Below are positions 35,942 to 43,652 of a stretch of DNA of 64,000 nt, one piece after another. Each line of letters opens with the position of its first letter. Position 1 is the stretch's first letter. Origin of the DNA: Nostoc sp. PCC 7107. GTDB taxonomy: Bacteria > Cyanobacteriota > Cyanobacteriia > Cyanobacteriales > Nostocaceae. The translations under genes and the position numbers were made by a program. The DNA lies in assembly GCF_000316625.1 (NCBI RefSeq), contig NC_019676.1, forward strand, positions 5,350,501-5,414,500, read 5' to 3'. Below the pieces are notes generated by a model. It saw nothing but the letters and a program-made list of their open reading frames with translations, made no database searches and was not told the DNA's origin.

Positions 35942-36793
35942 ATGATGCACACATCGTCGCCAACAATTCTGGTCATTGAAGATGATGCTGTTACCCGCAA
36001 TCTCTTCTTAGAGAGTTTACAAGCTGAAGGTTATGAGACAATCGGTGCAGAAAATGGTCGTATTGGTATTCAACTGACACAAGAGCATTTACCAGATTTG
36101 GTAATCTGCGATATCTTGATGCCAGATATGGATGGTTACGATGTTTTAAATGCTTTGCGTCAAGACCAACTGACAGCGATTATTCCTTTTATTTTTTTGA
36201 CTGGTAGTGATACTAAGGATGCTTTACGTAAGGGTATGGAGTTGGGTGCAGATGATTATTTGACCAAACCTTTAACTGTTGAGCAATTGTTGAGGGCAAT
36301 CAAGATTCGATTGGAAAAACAAGCTTTGCTCAGATATTGGTATGCTACTCAAACACGTCAAATATCGGAATCTATACCTGCAAACATCGCGGTGTCGAAA
36401 ACTCCTGAGCCATTTTTCCCTTCAGTTCCTCAATTCAAAGAAGTTTTCGACTACATTGAAGCTAATTATCACCAAGGAATTACTTTATCTAAAGTTGCTG
36501 AGGCGGTGGGTTATTCCCGCGCTTATTTAACTAATAGAGTTGCGAAACAAACAGGCGAAACTGTCAATGGCTGGATTGTTAAGCGGCGAATGATAGCGGC
36601 GCGTTCTTTGTTGAAGAATACTAACCAAACCATTGAGCAAATTGCACTGGCTTTAGGTTATCAAAATGCTTGTCACTTTTCTCGCCAGTTTCGACAGCAT
36701 CATGGCATACCTCCTAAACATTGGCGAAAAAAGCAGGAGTTTCTTAATACTTGCACTCAGTTGGAAAAGTGCTTACCTGTTGTTCAAACATAA
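35942..36793 (+). CDS. Response regulator with AraC-type DNA-binding domain
   Basis: A protein of about 283 residues. The receiver (about 8-125) has ILVIEDDAVTRNLFLES, the phospho-acceptor in LVICDILMPDMDGYDVLNAL and Lys in GADDYLTKPLTVEQLL. The C-terminal AraC domain (about 175-275) has GITLSKVAEAVGYSRAYLTN then IEQIALALGYQNACHFSRQF, the two helix-turn-helix motifs. It is the likely output of the adjacent kinase. ATG 35942 starts right before the receiver; a TTG at 35897 would add 15 unlikely residues. Confidence 0.92.
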   Translation: MMHTSSPTILVIEDDAVTRNLFLESLQAEGYETIGAENGRIGIQLTQEHLPDLVICDILMPDMDGYDVLNALRQDQLTAIIPFIFLTGSDTKDALRKGMELGADDYLTKPLTVEQLLRAIKIRLEKQALLRYWYATQTRQISESIPANIAVSKTPEPFFPSVPQFKEVFDYIEANYHQGITLSKVAEAVGYSRAYLTNRVAKQTGETVNGWIVKRRMIAARSLLKNTNQTIEQIALALGYQNACHFSRQFRQHHGIPPKHWRKKQEFLNTCTQLEKCLPVVQT

Positions 36794-36795
36794 TT

Positions 36796-37113
36796 TTAAT
36801 TATTCTTTGGCTGAGACAACTGTTGAATTAATAGTTGCACACCCAAAGCTATCAAACCTATCGCTACTATGCCAAATATCCCGCTGCCTAAAGCAACTAT
36901 ACCAACAACTAAGGTACGTACCGCAGAGGTAATTTTGATGACGAGTTCATTATGAGAATGGACGGGTTTGCTGGCAAAGCTAGTAGCGATCGCAATCATC
37001 AGCGAATATAAAGCATAGGCCATTCCACTGGAAATGATTGCGCCTGTAACGCAACGTAGTGGTGATGCTTGCGCCTGGGTTGCTGTTTCTTGTGGTGTAA
37101 TGTTTTCACTCAT
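36796..37113 (-). CDS. DUF3082-type membrane protein
   Basis: A 105-residue protein with two hydrophobic segments: ISSGMAYALYSLMIAIATSF (about 27-46) and TLVVGIVALGSGIFGIVAIG (about 67-86). This pattern fits the DUF3082 family of cyanobacterial and plastid proteins of unknown function. It converges with the AraC regulator, with the stops 2 nt apart. Probably inner-envelope or thylakoid membrane. Confidence 0.75.
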   Translation of the reverse strand: MSENITPQETATQAQASPLRCVTGAIISSGMAYALYSLMIAIATSFASKPVHSHNELVIKITSAVRTLVVGIVALGSGIFGIVAIGLIALGVQLLIQQLSQPKNN

Positions 37114-37118
37114 AAGTT

Positions 37119-37205
37119 AAATCAAAGGTCAAAGGTCAAAAGGCAAAAATTAAAAGGCAAAAATTAAAAATGAAAATTTTTTTTACTTTTTACTTTTTAC
37201 TTCTT
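37119..37205. repeat. Low-complexity AAGGTCAA / TTTTTAC tandem repeat
   Basis: CAAAGGT units (37123-37138), then two AAAAGGCAAAAATT units, then three ACTTTTT units (37182 on). The arms are roughly complementary (AAAAGT-type against ACTTTT). It resembles the A/G tract of the MITE family. It lies between the DUF3082 gene and ispE. Confidence 0.7.
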
Positions 37206-37207
37206 AC

Positions 37208-38164
37208 TTATTCAGATGCTATCTGAATGCCATGTGTAATGGTGCGAGTCACGAACAATTCTAAATCTTCATGGGGTATTGCTGCTCTGATGGATTGTTT
37301 CACGGCTTGGGCTTGTGGTTCAGATTCAATAATTGCAAAGACACTCGGCCCGGAACCAGACATCATTGTTCCAAGAACTCCCGGTTGAGTTGCAAAAAGT
37401 TCGCGTAGTTGCATAACTTGGGGATGAGCAGGTAAAATAACACGCTCTAAATCATTGTGCAGTTTTTGGGCAATTTCGGCTGTATCTTGATGGACAATGG
37501 CTTTGACTATTTCACCAGAATGAACTGCGGTGGCGCGGGCGGCTAAATCTTCGGTAGTTTTAAGATAGGTATAACCAAATTCTTGACGATAGGTTTTGTA
37601 TGCCCAAGGGGTAGAAATTTCTAGACTGCGATATTTGGCTAATACTATATATATGTGATCTAAATTTGGCAGTGGCGCAAGTTTTTCACCTCTACCTGTG
37701 GCGATCGCTGTTCCACCTGCGACACAAAATGGTATATCTGAACCTAGGGTAGCGCCCAATTCTTCAATTTCTGTTTGGGTAAGTCCCAAGTTCCAGAGTA
37801 AATCTATCCCGACTAATACTGCGGCGGCGTTTGTCGAACCTCCCGCCAACCCAGCCGCGACGGGAATATTTTTCTCTAGTGTAATTTCCACTCCCCCATG
37901 TTTAGCAAAGGCTTCGGGAAAGTGTTTCGCCATCAATTCTGCGGCGCGATATACCAGATTAGTTTTATCTGTGGGGACTTGGGGATGGTTACAGTGAACG
38001 CGAATAGTTTCGTCACCGATGGCGCGAATATTAATTCGGTCGGCGAGGTCGATGCTTTGCAAAATCATGACTAACTCATGATAACCATCAGCGCGATCGC
38101 CAATGATTTCCAGATACAAATTAATTTTGGCAGGAGCAATTAAACTGTAGGAACGCATTTTCAA
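37208..38164 (-). CDS. ispE: 4-diphosphocytidyl-2-C-methyl-D-erythritol kinase
   Basis: A 318-residue GHMP kinase of the MEP isoprenoid pathway. Motifs are LIAPAKINLYLEIIGDRADG then YHELVMILQSIDLAD, the ATP loop PVAAGLAGGSTNAAAVLVGI, and MMSGSGPSVFAIIES. The length is normal. It follows rsmA on the same strand with a 45-nt spacer, a common cyanobacterial pairing (rsmA-ispE). Confidence 0.96.
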   Translation of the reverse strand: MKMRSYSLIAPAKINLYLEIIGDRADGYHELVMILQSIDLADRINIRAIGDETIRVHCNHPQVPTDKTNLVYRAAELMAKHFPEAFAKHGGVEITLEKNIPVAAGLAGGSTNAAAVLVGIDLLWNLGLTQTEIEELGATLGSDIPFCVAGGTAIATGRGEKLAPLPNLDHIYIVLAKYRSLEISTPWAYKTYRQEFGYTYLKTTEDLAARATAVHSGEIVKAIVHQDTAEIAQKLHNDLERVILPAHPQVMQLRELFATQPGVLGTMMSGSGPSVFAIIESEPQAQAVKQSIRAAIPHEDLELFVTRTITHGIQIASE

Positions 38165-38184
38165 AAAAATTAAGGATAAGGATT

Positions 38185-38230
38185 AAGTGTGAAGTCTGAA
38201 ATGAATACTTCATACTTCAGATTTCACACT
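38185..38230. repeat. Inverted repeat overlapping the rsmA 3' end
   Basis: AAGTGTGAAGTCTGAA (38185-38200) pairs with TTCAGATTTCACACTT (38215-38230) with one mismatch. The right arm encodes the end of RsmA (GSVKSEV). It could act as a hairpin between rsmA and ispE. Confidence 0.7.
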
Positions 38231-39037
38231 TCCCACTTCATTAGCAAGAGTTACCCATTGCTGAGTGCTGATATCTTCAGCCCTAGCTTGGGGATTTATT
38301 TCTAATTGTTCCAGTAATTGGGTCAGGCGATCGCGGTCAATTACAGATTGCAAGTTATTCCGCAACATTTTCCGCTTTGCTCCAAATCCTAACTTTACCA
38401 GATTCTCTAATCTGCGTGGGTCGTTAGCGAGAATTTCCAACTGACGCGGACGTAACCTGACAACTGCTGAATCTACTTTTGGTGGTGGATAAAATGCACT
38501 TGCCGGAACGTTACAAATTAACTCACATTCTGCCAGATATTGCACCCTAACTGATAATGCTCCAAAAGTTCTTGACCCGGCTTTGGCATACAATCTTTCT
38601 GCCACTTCTTTCTGAATTAATAGCACTATAGAATCGAATGGTTTGGGGTTAGGATTAGTGATAGTTCCTAATAATTTTTCGATGATTGGCCCGGTAATAT
38701 TGTAGGGAATATTCGCCACTACTTTATTAGATTTTTGGAAGTTAGGAAATGCTGCTAAATTCGTTTCTAAATCTAATGCGAGGAAGTCACCTTGTAATAG
38801 TAAAAAGTTTTCTTTAGTTCCCAACTGTTTAACTAATAACTTACATAAATCTCGGTCAATTTCCACTGCTACCAAAGCCTGTACTAAAGGTAGTAATTGA
38901 CGAGTTAAAATCCCCGTACCTGGGCCGATTTCCAGGATGCGGTCATTTGTACTACACTCTGCCGCCTGGACAATTGCGTTGAGTACCTTATCACTTTTGA
39001 GCCAATGCTGAGCAAAAGCCTTGCGCGGTTGTACCAT
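38210..39037 (-). CDS. rsmA: 16S rRNA (adenine1518/1519-N6)-dimethyltransferase
   Basis: A 275-residue KsgA/RsmA enzyme. Motifs are RKAFAQHWLKSDKVLNAIVQ, the SAM-binding ILEIGPGTGILTRQLLPLVQ, KVVANIPYNITGPIIEKLL (catalytic NIPY) and ASAFYPPPKVDSAVVRLRP. It dimethylates two adenines in 16S rRNA during 30S maturation. The last residues GSVKSEV are translated from an inverted repeat, so the C-terminus may differ from relatives. Confidence 0.96.
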   Translation of the reverse strand: MVQPRKAFAQHWLKSDKVLNAIVQAAECSTNDRILEIGPGTGILTRQLLPLVQALVAVEIDRDLCKLLVKQLGTKENFLLLQGDFLALDLETNLAAFPNFQKSNKVVANIPYNITGPIIEKLLGTITNPNPKPFDSIVLLIQKEVAERLYAKAGSRTFGALSVRVQYLAECELICNVPASAFYPPPKVDSAVVRLRPRQLEILANDPRRLENLVKLGFGAKRKMLRNNLQSVIDRDRLTQLLEQLEINPQARAEDISTQQWVTLANEVGSVKSEV

Positions 39038-39220
39038 CTATTTTTCTTATCCTGTAATGTTTTGGGAGTTTGTTGAAAAATCCATTTCTTACTTTTTGCT
39101 TACTTTAAAATGTAAATATTTGTCAAAAAACACAGCATTTTTTTGTCAAAGAATATTATTTATGGTATGCAAATAGGCGATCGCAACTTCACCTTACCCA
39201 TTGCAATCGCCGATCATCAT

Positions 39221-40000
39221 CTAACTCAGATTATCAGGATCGATACCCAAAGCGCGTAACCTTTCCCGCAGACGAGCATTTTCTTGTTCAGCTATTTCCG
39301 CACGTTGACGTTCAGCTTCCGCACGTTGGCGTTCAATTTCCACAAGTTGGCGTTCAGCTTCCGCACGCTCATCACCAATTAATAGCAAATTACCTTGTTC
39401 ATCCCACCAACGCAACCAAGGTAATTCTACATTTTGATAACGACCTTGCCAAATGCCTAACTCCACACCTATCGGCGGAATTGCATAACGTCCTCTATCA
39501 TTGGGAAGCATTTTTTCGTAATGATTTGCGATTAATTGATAGACTTCCACCGATGCTTTTCTAACTTCGTAAATACCATAATAAGGAGGACGGATAATAT
39601 TTTCGTAAATCCAAAATTTCCCCTTGTAAGGAGTTTTATCTCGTTCTTCCTCTCCATTACCCGACACAAATTCTAAAACAATCAATGGCGCAATCAATTC
39701 TTGCCAAAACACATAAGAACGACGAAATTCACCATTGAGACTTGGGGGAACATTCGGAACATAAAACCAATCTGGTGCTTCTGCACCTTTTTCTGGCGGA
39801 TCTGTTAACCGCCAGTAGATACCAGAATCTTGACCAATACAATAATATCCATCGGGGTGAATTTCTTGTAATCGTGGCAGAATAGAATCAGTTAATAAGA
39901 TACTCTGGGGATGTTCCTGGAAATTTTTCACAAAATTGCCGTCAGAATCTGGTAGCTGAGTGTGGTCTGGTAAAGACAGATTTTTGTCGGCGATGACCAT
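39221..40000 (-). CDS. Uma2-family putative nuclease
   Basis: A 259-residue protein. The Uma2/DUF820 core has YYCIGQDSGIYWRLTDPPEK, APDWFYVPNVPP, LIVLEFVSGNGEEERDKTPY then GKFWIYENIIRPPYYGIYEV. Asp, Glu and Lys positions fit the PD-(D/E)XK fold. The C-terminus is a charged coiled coil of EAERQRAEIE-type repeats (about 213-255). Uma2 proteins are very abundant in cyanobacteria; their role is unproven. There is no clear partner nearby. Confidence 0.85.
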   Translation of the reverse strand: MVIADKNLSLPDHTQLPDSDGNFVKNFQEHPQSILLTDSILPRLQEIHPDGYYCIGQDSGIYWRLTDPPEKGAEAPDWFYVPNVPPSLNGEFRRSYVFWQELIAPLIVLEFVSGNGEEERDKTPYKGKFWIYENIIRPPYYGIYEVRKASVEVYQLIANHYEKMLPNDRGRYAIPPIGVELGIWQGRYQNVELPWLRWWDEQGNLLLIGDERAEAERQLVEIERQRAEAERQRAEIAEQENARLRERLRALGIDPDNLS

Positions 40001-40207
40001 TGTATTACCTCACCGAAATCGTAAAAGCGCATAATCTAGTGTAGCTAAATCTGCGTTCAGTAAAACGGGCGTACTAGTTACCGTGTGTGAAAACTTTTGT
40101 GCGATCGCATCGCTGATAATTAAATACAGTTCAATTAAGATCACCCCATGTTTCTACGTGATACAGAAGATTTATGCGAGAATGCTAAATAAAAACTGAG
40201 CATAGAT

Positions 40208-40585
40208 ATGTCAGACACACCACCAGACAGCATTTTGATTGTCACCGACGACGTAGCGCCAATTACCATTCCTGGCGGGACAAAAGGCGGTTTTAGCAAC
40301 ACAAAAGGCTGGGGAGACGAAGCAAAAGAACCTTCCAGCACAAAAGGCGATGCAGTTCCCGTCTCCGCGCAAAAATTAGAACAGAACATGACTCAGTTTC
40401 TGCAATTGGTAGGACGCTTGTTTAGTCGTGCAGAACAGCAAGCAAATTCTAAAATGCAGCTTGAAGAAATTGAACTATCAGTAGAAATTAGCGGCGAAGG
40501 TGAAGTCAAGTTAATTGGGAGTGGTGCAAAAGCCAGTGGGAAAGGTGCGATAAAGCTGACATTTAAGCGACAAGAACCAAAGTAG
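40208..40585 (+). CDS. Pepco-like peptidase-associated protein
   Basis: A 125-residue protein. The N-terminus is SILIVTDDVAPITIPGGTKG then GFSNTKGWGD, followed by a helix (LEQNMTQFLQLVGRLFSRAE) and a beta hairpin LEEIELSVEISGEGEVKLIG then SGAKASGKGAIKLTFKR. This arrangement matches the Pepco type of peptidase-co-occurring domains described near caspase or trypsin effectors in bacterial conflict systems. It directly precedes a caspase gene on the same strand (94 nt). The domain name is from memory of the family and should be treated as likely rather than proven. Confidence 0.6.
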   Translation: MSDTPPDSILIVTDDVAPITIPGGTKGGFSNTKGWGDEAKEPSSTKGDAVPVSAQKLEQNMTQFLQLVGRLFSRAEQQANSKMQLEEIELSVEISGEGEVKLIGSGAKASGKGAIKLTFKRQEPK

Positions 40586-40676
40586 ATGGCGAAAAATTGG
40601 GCGATACCTACGGCAACCCGAAGCGGGAACGCAGTTGGCATTAACTAAGTATAATTATTTGCAACCGCGAAACTAA
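40586..40676 (+). pseudogene. Decayed duplicate of the caspase 5' end
   Basis: ATGGCGAAAAATTGGGCGAT at 40586 repeats the caspase start at 40680 (ATGGCTAAAAATTGGGCGAT), and GCAGTTGGCATTAAC with AAGTATAATTATTTGCAACC repeats the codons that follow. A foreign insert of about 25 bp (ACCTACGGCAACCCGAAGCG and on) sits exactly where the caspase gene has GCGAT-CGC, a HIP1 site. The copy ends in a TAA and cannot be functional. It lies directly after the Pepco-like stop. Confidence 0.8.
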
Positions 40677-40679
40677 AGC

Positions 40680-41858
40680 ATGGCTAAAAATTGGGCGATC
40701 GCAGTTGGCATTAACAAGTATGATTATCTGCAACCGCTAAATTATGCCAAGCGGGATGCAGAATTAATCCAGCAGTTTCTTCGCAACGAGGCGGGGTTTG
40801 AAAAGATATTTTTCTTCACCGATGACTCACCGGAAATTGGCGGTAAATCAACTCGTCCAACTCGCACCAACTTACTGCGAGTTTTACGACAGTTATTTAA
40901 TCAACCCTTCATGGGTGCGGGTGATAACTTTTGGTTCTTTTTTAGTGGACATGGGATACGCCATGCTGAACGTGATTATCTCATGCCTTTGGATGGGAAC
41001 CCCACAGATATTGAAGAAACGGCGATACCCATTAACTTTGTCACCGAACGGTTGCGGTGTTGTGGTGCAGATAACGTTGTGTTGATTTTAGATGCTTGTC
41101 GCAACCAAGGTCAAAAAAGTGGTGAAGGTATAGGGAGACAGACGGCTGAGGAAGCACGTCAACAAGGAGTGATTAGTATATTTTCCTGTAGTCCCCAGGA
41201 ATATTCTTATGAAATTGAGGCGTTACAACAAGGTGCTTTTACTACGGCGTTGTTGGAAGGGTTAGGAGTTCGCGGACAATGCGCCACGGTGGAGAGATTG
41301 AACCAGTATCTCTATCATCGTGTGCCGGAAATTGTGCGTCAGCATAAAAGTGCGAGACAAACACCTTATATAATTGCGGAACCTGTAAATAAATCTCACC
41401 TGATACTTGTACCGCGATATGCAACCTTGGCGGATATTGCGACGTTGAAAATAGATGCTTATCGCGCTCAGAGTAAGAGAGACTTGACTTTAGCAAAACA
41501 GCTTTGGATTCGAGTCATAGCGGCTGCATCAGGACAAGATATGGAAGCTATAGAAGCGTTGGAAGAAATTGCTCGACTGCGAAATAGTTTTGCAAGTCCT
41601 AATATACCTCAACAACCCCAGCAACCAATTTCATCTAAGTCAGTTACAACTACACCGCCTCCAAAGCCAGCCTCATCACGGACTAATAATACTCCTTTAA
41701 ATCCAAAACCTATTACACCAAAATCTTCAACAACTTCTTTATCACCACCAGCATTTAACATATCGCGGCGAGGGGTAATTCAAATAGTTGGGTTTGCGGG
41801 TGCTGGTTTGGGTTCAGCAATTATAATCCCGCGCCTTTGGCCGTTTCATACAATTTAG
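40680..41858 (+). CDS. Caspase-family (C14) protease, membrane-anchored C-terminus
   Basis: A 392-residue protein. The caspase domain (1 to about 240) starts NWAIAVGINKYDYLQPLNYA then KRDAELIQQFL; the catalytic His is in WFFFSGHGIRHAERDYLMPL and the catalytic Cys in NVVLILDACRNQGQKSGEG. A Pro/Thr-rich linker (about 305-365) leads to a C-terminal hydrophobic segment IQIVGFAGAGLGSAIIIPRL preceded by two arginines (SRRG), a Tat-like or transmembrane tail. Many cyanobacterial relatives continue into a repeat or FGE domain here; this protein ends instead. It is paired with the Pepco-like gene, which suggests a regulated protease in a conflict or cell-death system. Confidence 0.9.
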   Translation: MAKNWAIAVGINKYDYLQPLNYAKRDAELIQQFLRNEAGFEKIFFFTDDSPEIGGKSTRPTRTNLLRVLRQLFNQPFMGAGDNFWFFFSGHGIRHAERDYLMPLDGNPTDIEETAIPINFVTERLRCCGADNVVLILDACRNQGQKSGEGIGRQTAEEARQQGVISIFSCSPQEYSYEIEALQQGAFTTALLEGLGVRGQCATVERLNQYLYHRVPEIVRQHKSARQTPYIIAEPVNKSHLILVPRYATLADIATLKIDAYRAQSKRDLTLAKQLWIRVIAAASGQDMEAIEALEEIARLRNSFASPNIPQQPQQPISSKSVTTTPPPKPASSRTNNTPLNPKPITPKSSTTSLSPPAFNISRRGVIQIVGFAGAGLGSAIIIPRLWPFHTI

Positions 41859-41860
41859 CC

Positions 41861-42019
41861 GTAGGTTGGGTGCAGCGATAGCGTAACCCAACAAATGATA
41901 CGCCGAAAACCGCAAAATTTCTCAACTACAAAAATTAACCCTGCAATTGGTGTTGGGTTACGGCGCAATCCAGTATCGTGTGGCTTTTGATGTCTTTTGT
42001 GCGCCTCCACCCAACCTAC
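41861..42019. repeat. Nested inverted repeat element
   Basis: GTAGGTTGGGTG (41861-41872) pairs perfectly with CACCCAACCTAC (42008-42019), and inside it GTAACCCAACA (41883-41893) pairs with TGTTGGGTTAC (41952-41962). There is no ORF. It lies between the caspase and the xisI pseudogene and may be a mobile repeat or terminator. Confidence 0.75.
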
Positions 42020-42032
42020 CATCTGATAACTG

Positions 42033-42351
42033 TCAAAAAACTCCATATCCTGTATATTCTCTCATTTCAGGAGCTTGAAATCCTAAAACAATATCATCTT
42101 TAGGAAACCCTCGCTCTACGAGTTCTTGAGCCACTCTCATTTCCGTCATATTCTGCTCAATTGAAATTTTTCCCTGCTTAATATCCAAATGTAAAACACA
42201 GCCGTAAACTCGCCGATGACCATCCCAACCCACATTCATAACCATATAATGGTTTTGTTTTGTATCAAAAACAGTGTAGCAATCAATCTGACCATTTGCT
42301 ATGGGAATAGCAGCATAAGCCGATATTGCGATAAGACTCTAGGGTATCCAT
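42033..42351 (-). pseudogene. XisI-type protein gene with internal deletion
   Basis: The start ATGGATACCCTAGAGTCTTA encodes MDTLESYRNI, typical of XisI. In another frame the sequence continues YAAIPIANGQIDCYTVFDTK then the family core NVGWDGHRRVYGCVLHLDIK and TEMRVAQELVERGFPKDDIV to LGFQAPEMREYTGYGVF. About 20 nt expected between YRNI and YAAIP are missing, which breaks the frame. XisI is named for control of fdxN element excision, but most copies pair with XisH in unlinked loci. The start overlaps the xisH remnant by 13 nt. Confidence 0.8.
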
Positions 42352-42530
42352 TGTAAAATTACCTCTTGAATCGGGTCATAAATAATTTGTTTAATTTGAT
42401 ATCTCTCTACAGATATTTGGGCAAATTCCCGCTTAAAAAAGGCTTCGTAAACACCTATAAGCACTGCTAAATATAGAATCTGAGTTGGATCACTAATTTC
42501 TAAAGCAAGCCGATAATTCAAGCTGAATTT
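42339..42530 (-). pseudogene. 3' remnant of an xisH gene
   Basis: The C-terminal half of XisH is intact: NYRLALEISDPTQILYLAVL then GVYEAFFKREFAQISVERYQ and IYDPIQEVILQWIP, ending at TAG 42339. Upstream the reading frame merges into the higA gene and the XisH catalytic N-terminus (normally with a PD-(D/E)XK nuclease core) is missing. The junction is the 31-bp sequence repeated at 43031. It normally precedes xisI, as here. Confidence 0.75.
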
Positions 42531-42898
42531 TTGTGGAGAGCGTATGGCTGAATCAACACCTCCGCCGGAATTCCCAAACAGGAATGCAAACGCCGAATCA
42601 TATCTAGTGTTAGTGGTTGCTGGCGATGCAAAACAAGAGTCACTTCCCCACGATTTCCAATAATGGACTCTAAATCCTGCCAAGATAACCCACGGGATTC
42701 GAGATAGTATAAGATTGCCTCAATTGGGTCTGGTGGAATGATGGGATAATGTTGCTGTTCATAAACTTCCACCAAAGTTGTTAAAACTTCCAAGCGATCG
42801 CATTCTGGTGTATTTTTTTGGGCATCAAATAACCGTGCAATTTCATCAAGCACTGCACGATAATCAGCTTCGTTTCGGATAGGGCGGAGTTCCAGCAT
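42518..42898 (-). CDS. HigA-like antitoxin, orphan
   Basis: A 126-residue protein. The N-terminal part (MLELRPIRNEADYRAVLDEI) and Cro/C1-type helix-turn-helix in the second half (SRGLSWQDLESIIGNRGEVT then LVLHRQQPLTLDMIRRLHSC and LGIPAEVLIQPY) are typical HigA antitoxin features. The last residues ALHKNSA and stop come from a 31-bp sequence directly repeated at 43031. No HigB toxin gene is seen upstream, where repeats intervene. Start ATG 42898 follows AAGGTGAAGTAG, a fair ribosome-binding site. Confidence 0.8.
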   Translation of the reverse strand: MLELRPIRNEADYRAVLDEIARLFDAQKNTPECDRLEVLTTLVEVYEQQHYPIIPPDPIEAILYYLESRGLSWQDLESIIGNRGEVTLVLHRQQPLTLDMIRRLHSCLGIPAEVLIQPYALHKNSA

Positions 42899-42961
42899 CT
42901 ACTTCACCTTTTTCCAATTATATCTGCATAAAGGCGATCGCAATCTCCCGTAGGTTGAGAA

Positions 42962-43002
42962 GCCACTTGCGTGGGCTGGTTTCCCGACTTGAGCAAAGTG
43001 GC
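42962..43002 (+). repeat. Hairpin repeat (GTGGGC...TTTCCCGACTTGAGC family)
   Basis: GCCACTT (42962-42968) pairs with AAGTGGC (42996-43002) around the conserved loop GCGTGGGCTGGTTTCCCGAC. The copy at 63610 has different but still complementary arms. Confidence 0.8.
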
Positions 43003-43030
43003 CTTGAAACGCAGTGTAACCCAATAAATA

Positions 43031-43090
43031 AAGCTGAATTTTTGTGGAGAGAGTATGGCTGGTAATTAAGCAATTCCCAAAGCCACTCTC
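43031..43090 (-). pseudogene. Tail fragment of a second HigA-like gene
   Basis: A 31-bp block at 43031-43061 repeats 42520-42550 with one mismatch (core AAGCTGAATTTTTGTGGAGA). Similarity to the higA end continues weakly on the minus strand (TTTGGGAATT, then CAGCCATAC). It looks like the decayed end of a duplicated higA gene. Confidence 0.5.
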
Positions 43091-43132
43091 GCAAGAATAG
43101 AGACGTTGCAATACAACGCCTCTACATCTGGG

Positions 43133-43372
43133 TTATTGCATCAAAATTTGCCGGATTAAAATACTCATCACCTCATCTGGGTTAGCGGTTGGTAGCAGTG
43201 GACTCCAATCGCCCACACTGGCGTAACCATTCATTTGCAAATGGTGAATTGTATTAGTAACAGCTTTAGCAGAACCCATCAGAATATGCTTTATCGGTTC
43301 TCTGTGGGAATTGCAGGTGGGTGTAGTTGAATCTTCGTTTGGGTACTGTTCTAGTTTTGATTGTGTCATCAT
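43133..43372 (-). CDS. Small conserved hypothetical protein
   Basis: A protein of about 79 residues, from MMTQSKLEQYPNEDSTT. The second half REPIKHILMGSAKAVTNTIH then HLQMNGYASVGDWSPLLPTA and NPDEVMSILIRQ looks like a compact conserved domain I have seen in many Nostocales small proteins, but no function is known to me. The start ATG 43372 or 43369 is preferred to 43450, which lies inside HIP1-rich spacer DNA. Confidence 0.6.
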   Translation of the reverse strand: MMTQSKLEQYPNEDSTTPTCNSHREPIKHILMGSAKAVTNTIHHLQMNGYASVGDWSPLLPTANPDEVMSILIRQILMQ

Positions 43373-43652
43373 TATATTTAGACTCCGATAGTGGGTTGAG
43401 ATAAAGGCGATCGCCCTCCGGCCAAAGATGTGTGCGATCGCCTTTATCATGTCTTGATATTAAGGTATAATTTTATACTTGTCAAGTATAAATGCAAAAG
43501 TTATTGTTAATAATTATCCAGTTTGAAGAGGTATTAAATAATAGTAATTAGTCAGGCGATCGCTTTGAACACTCACCATTTTTTTGCTCAAACAAGTAAA
43601 AAATACTTTAAAATCATATACATAGGTATCAGCAGTCTATTATTTTATAATC

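Noticed and set aside
42899-43111. ORF upstream of higA as a possible HigB toxin
   Set aside because: Its translation lacks any RelE/HigB motif and runs through the hairpin repeat and the HigA tail fragment.
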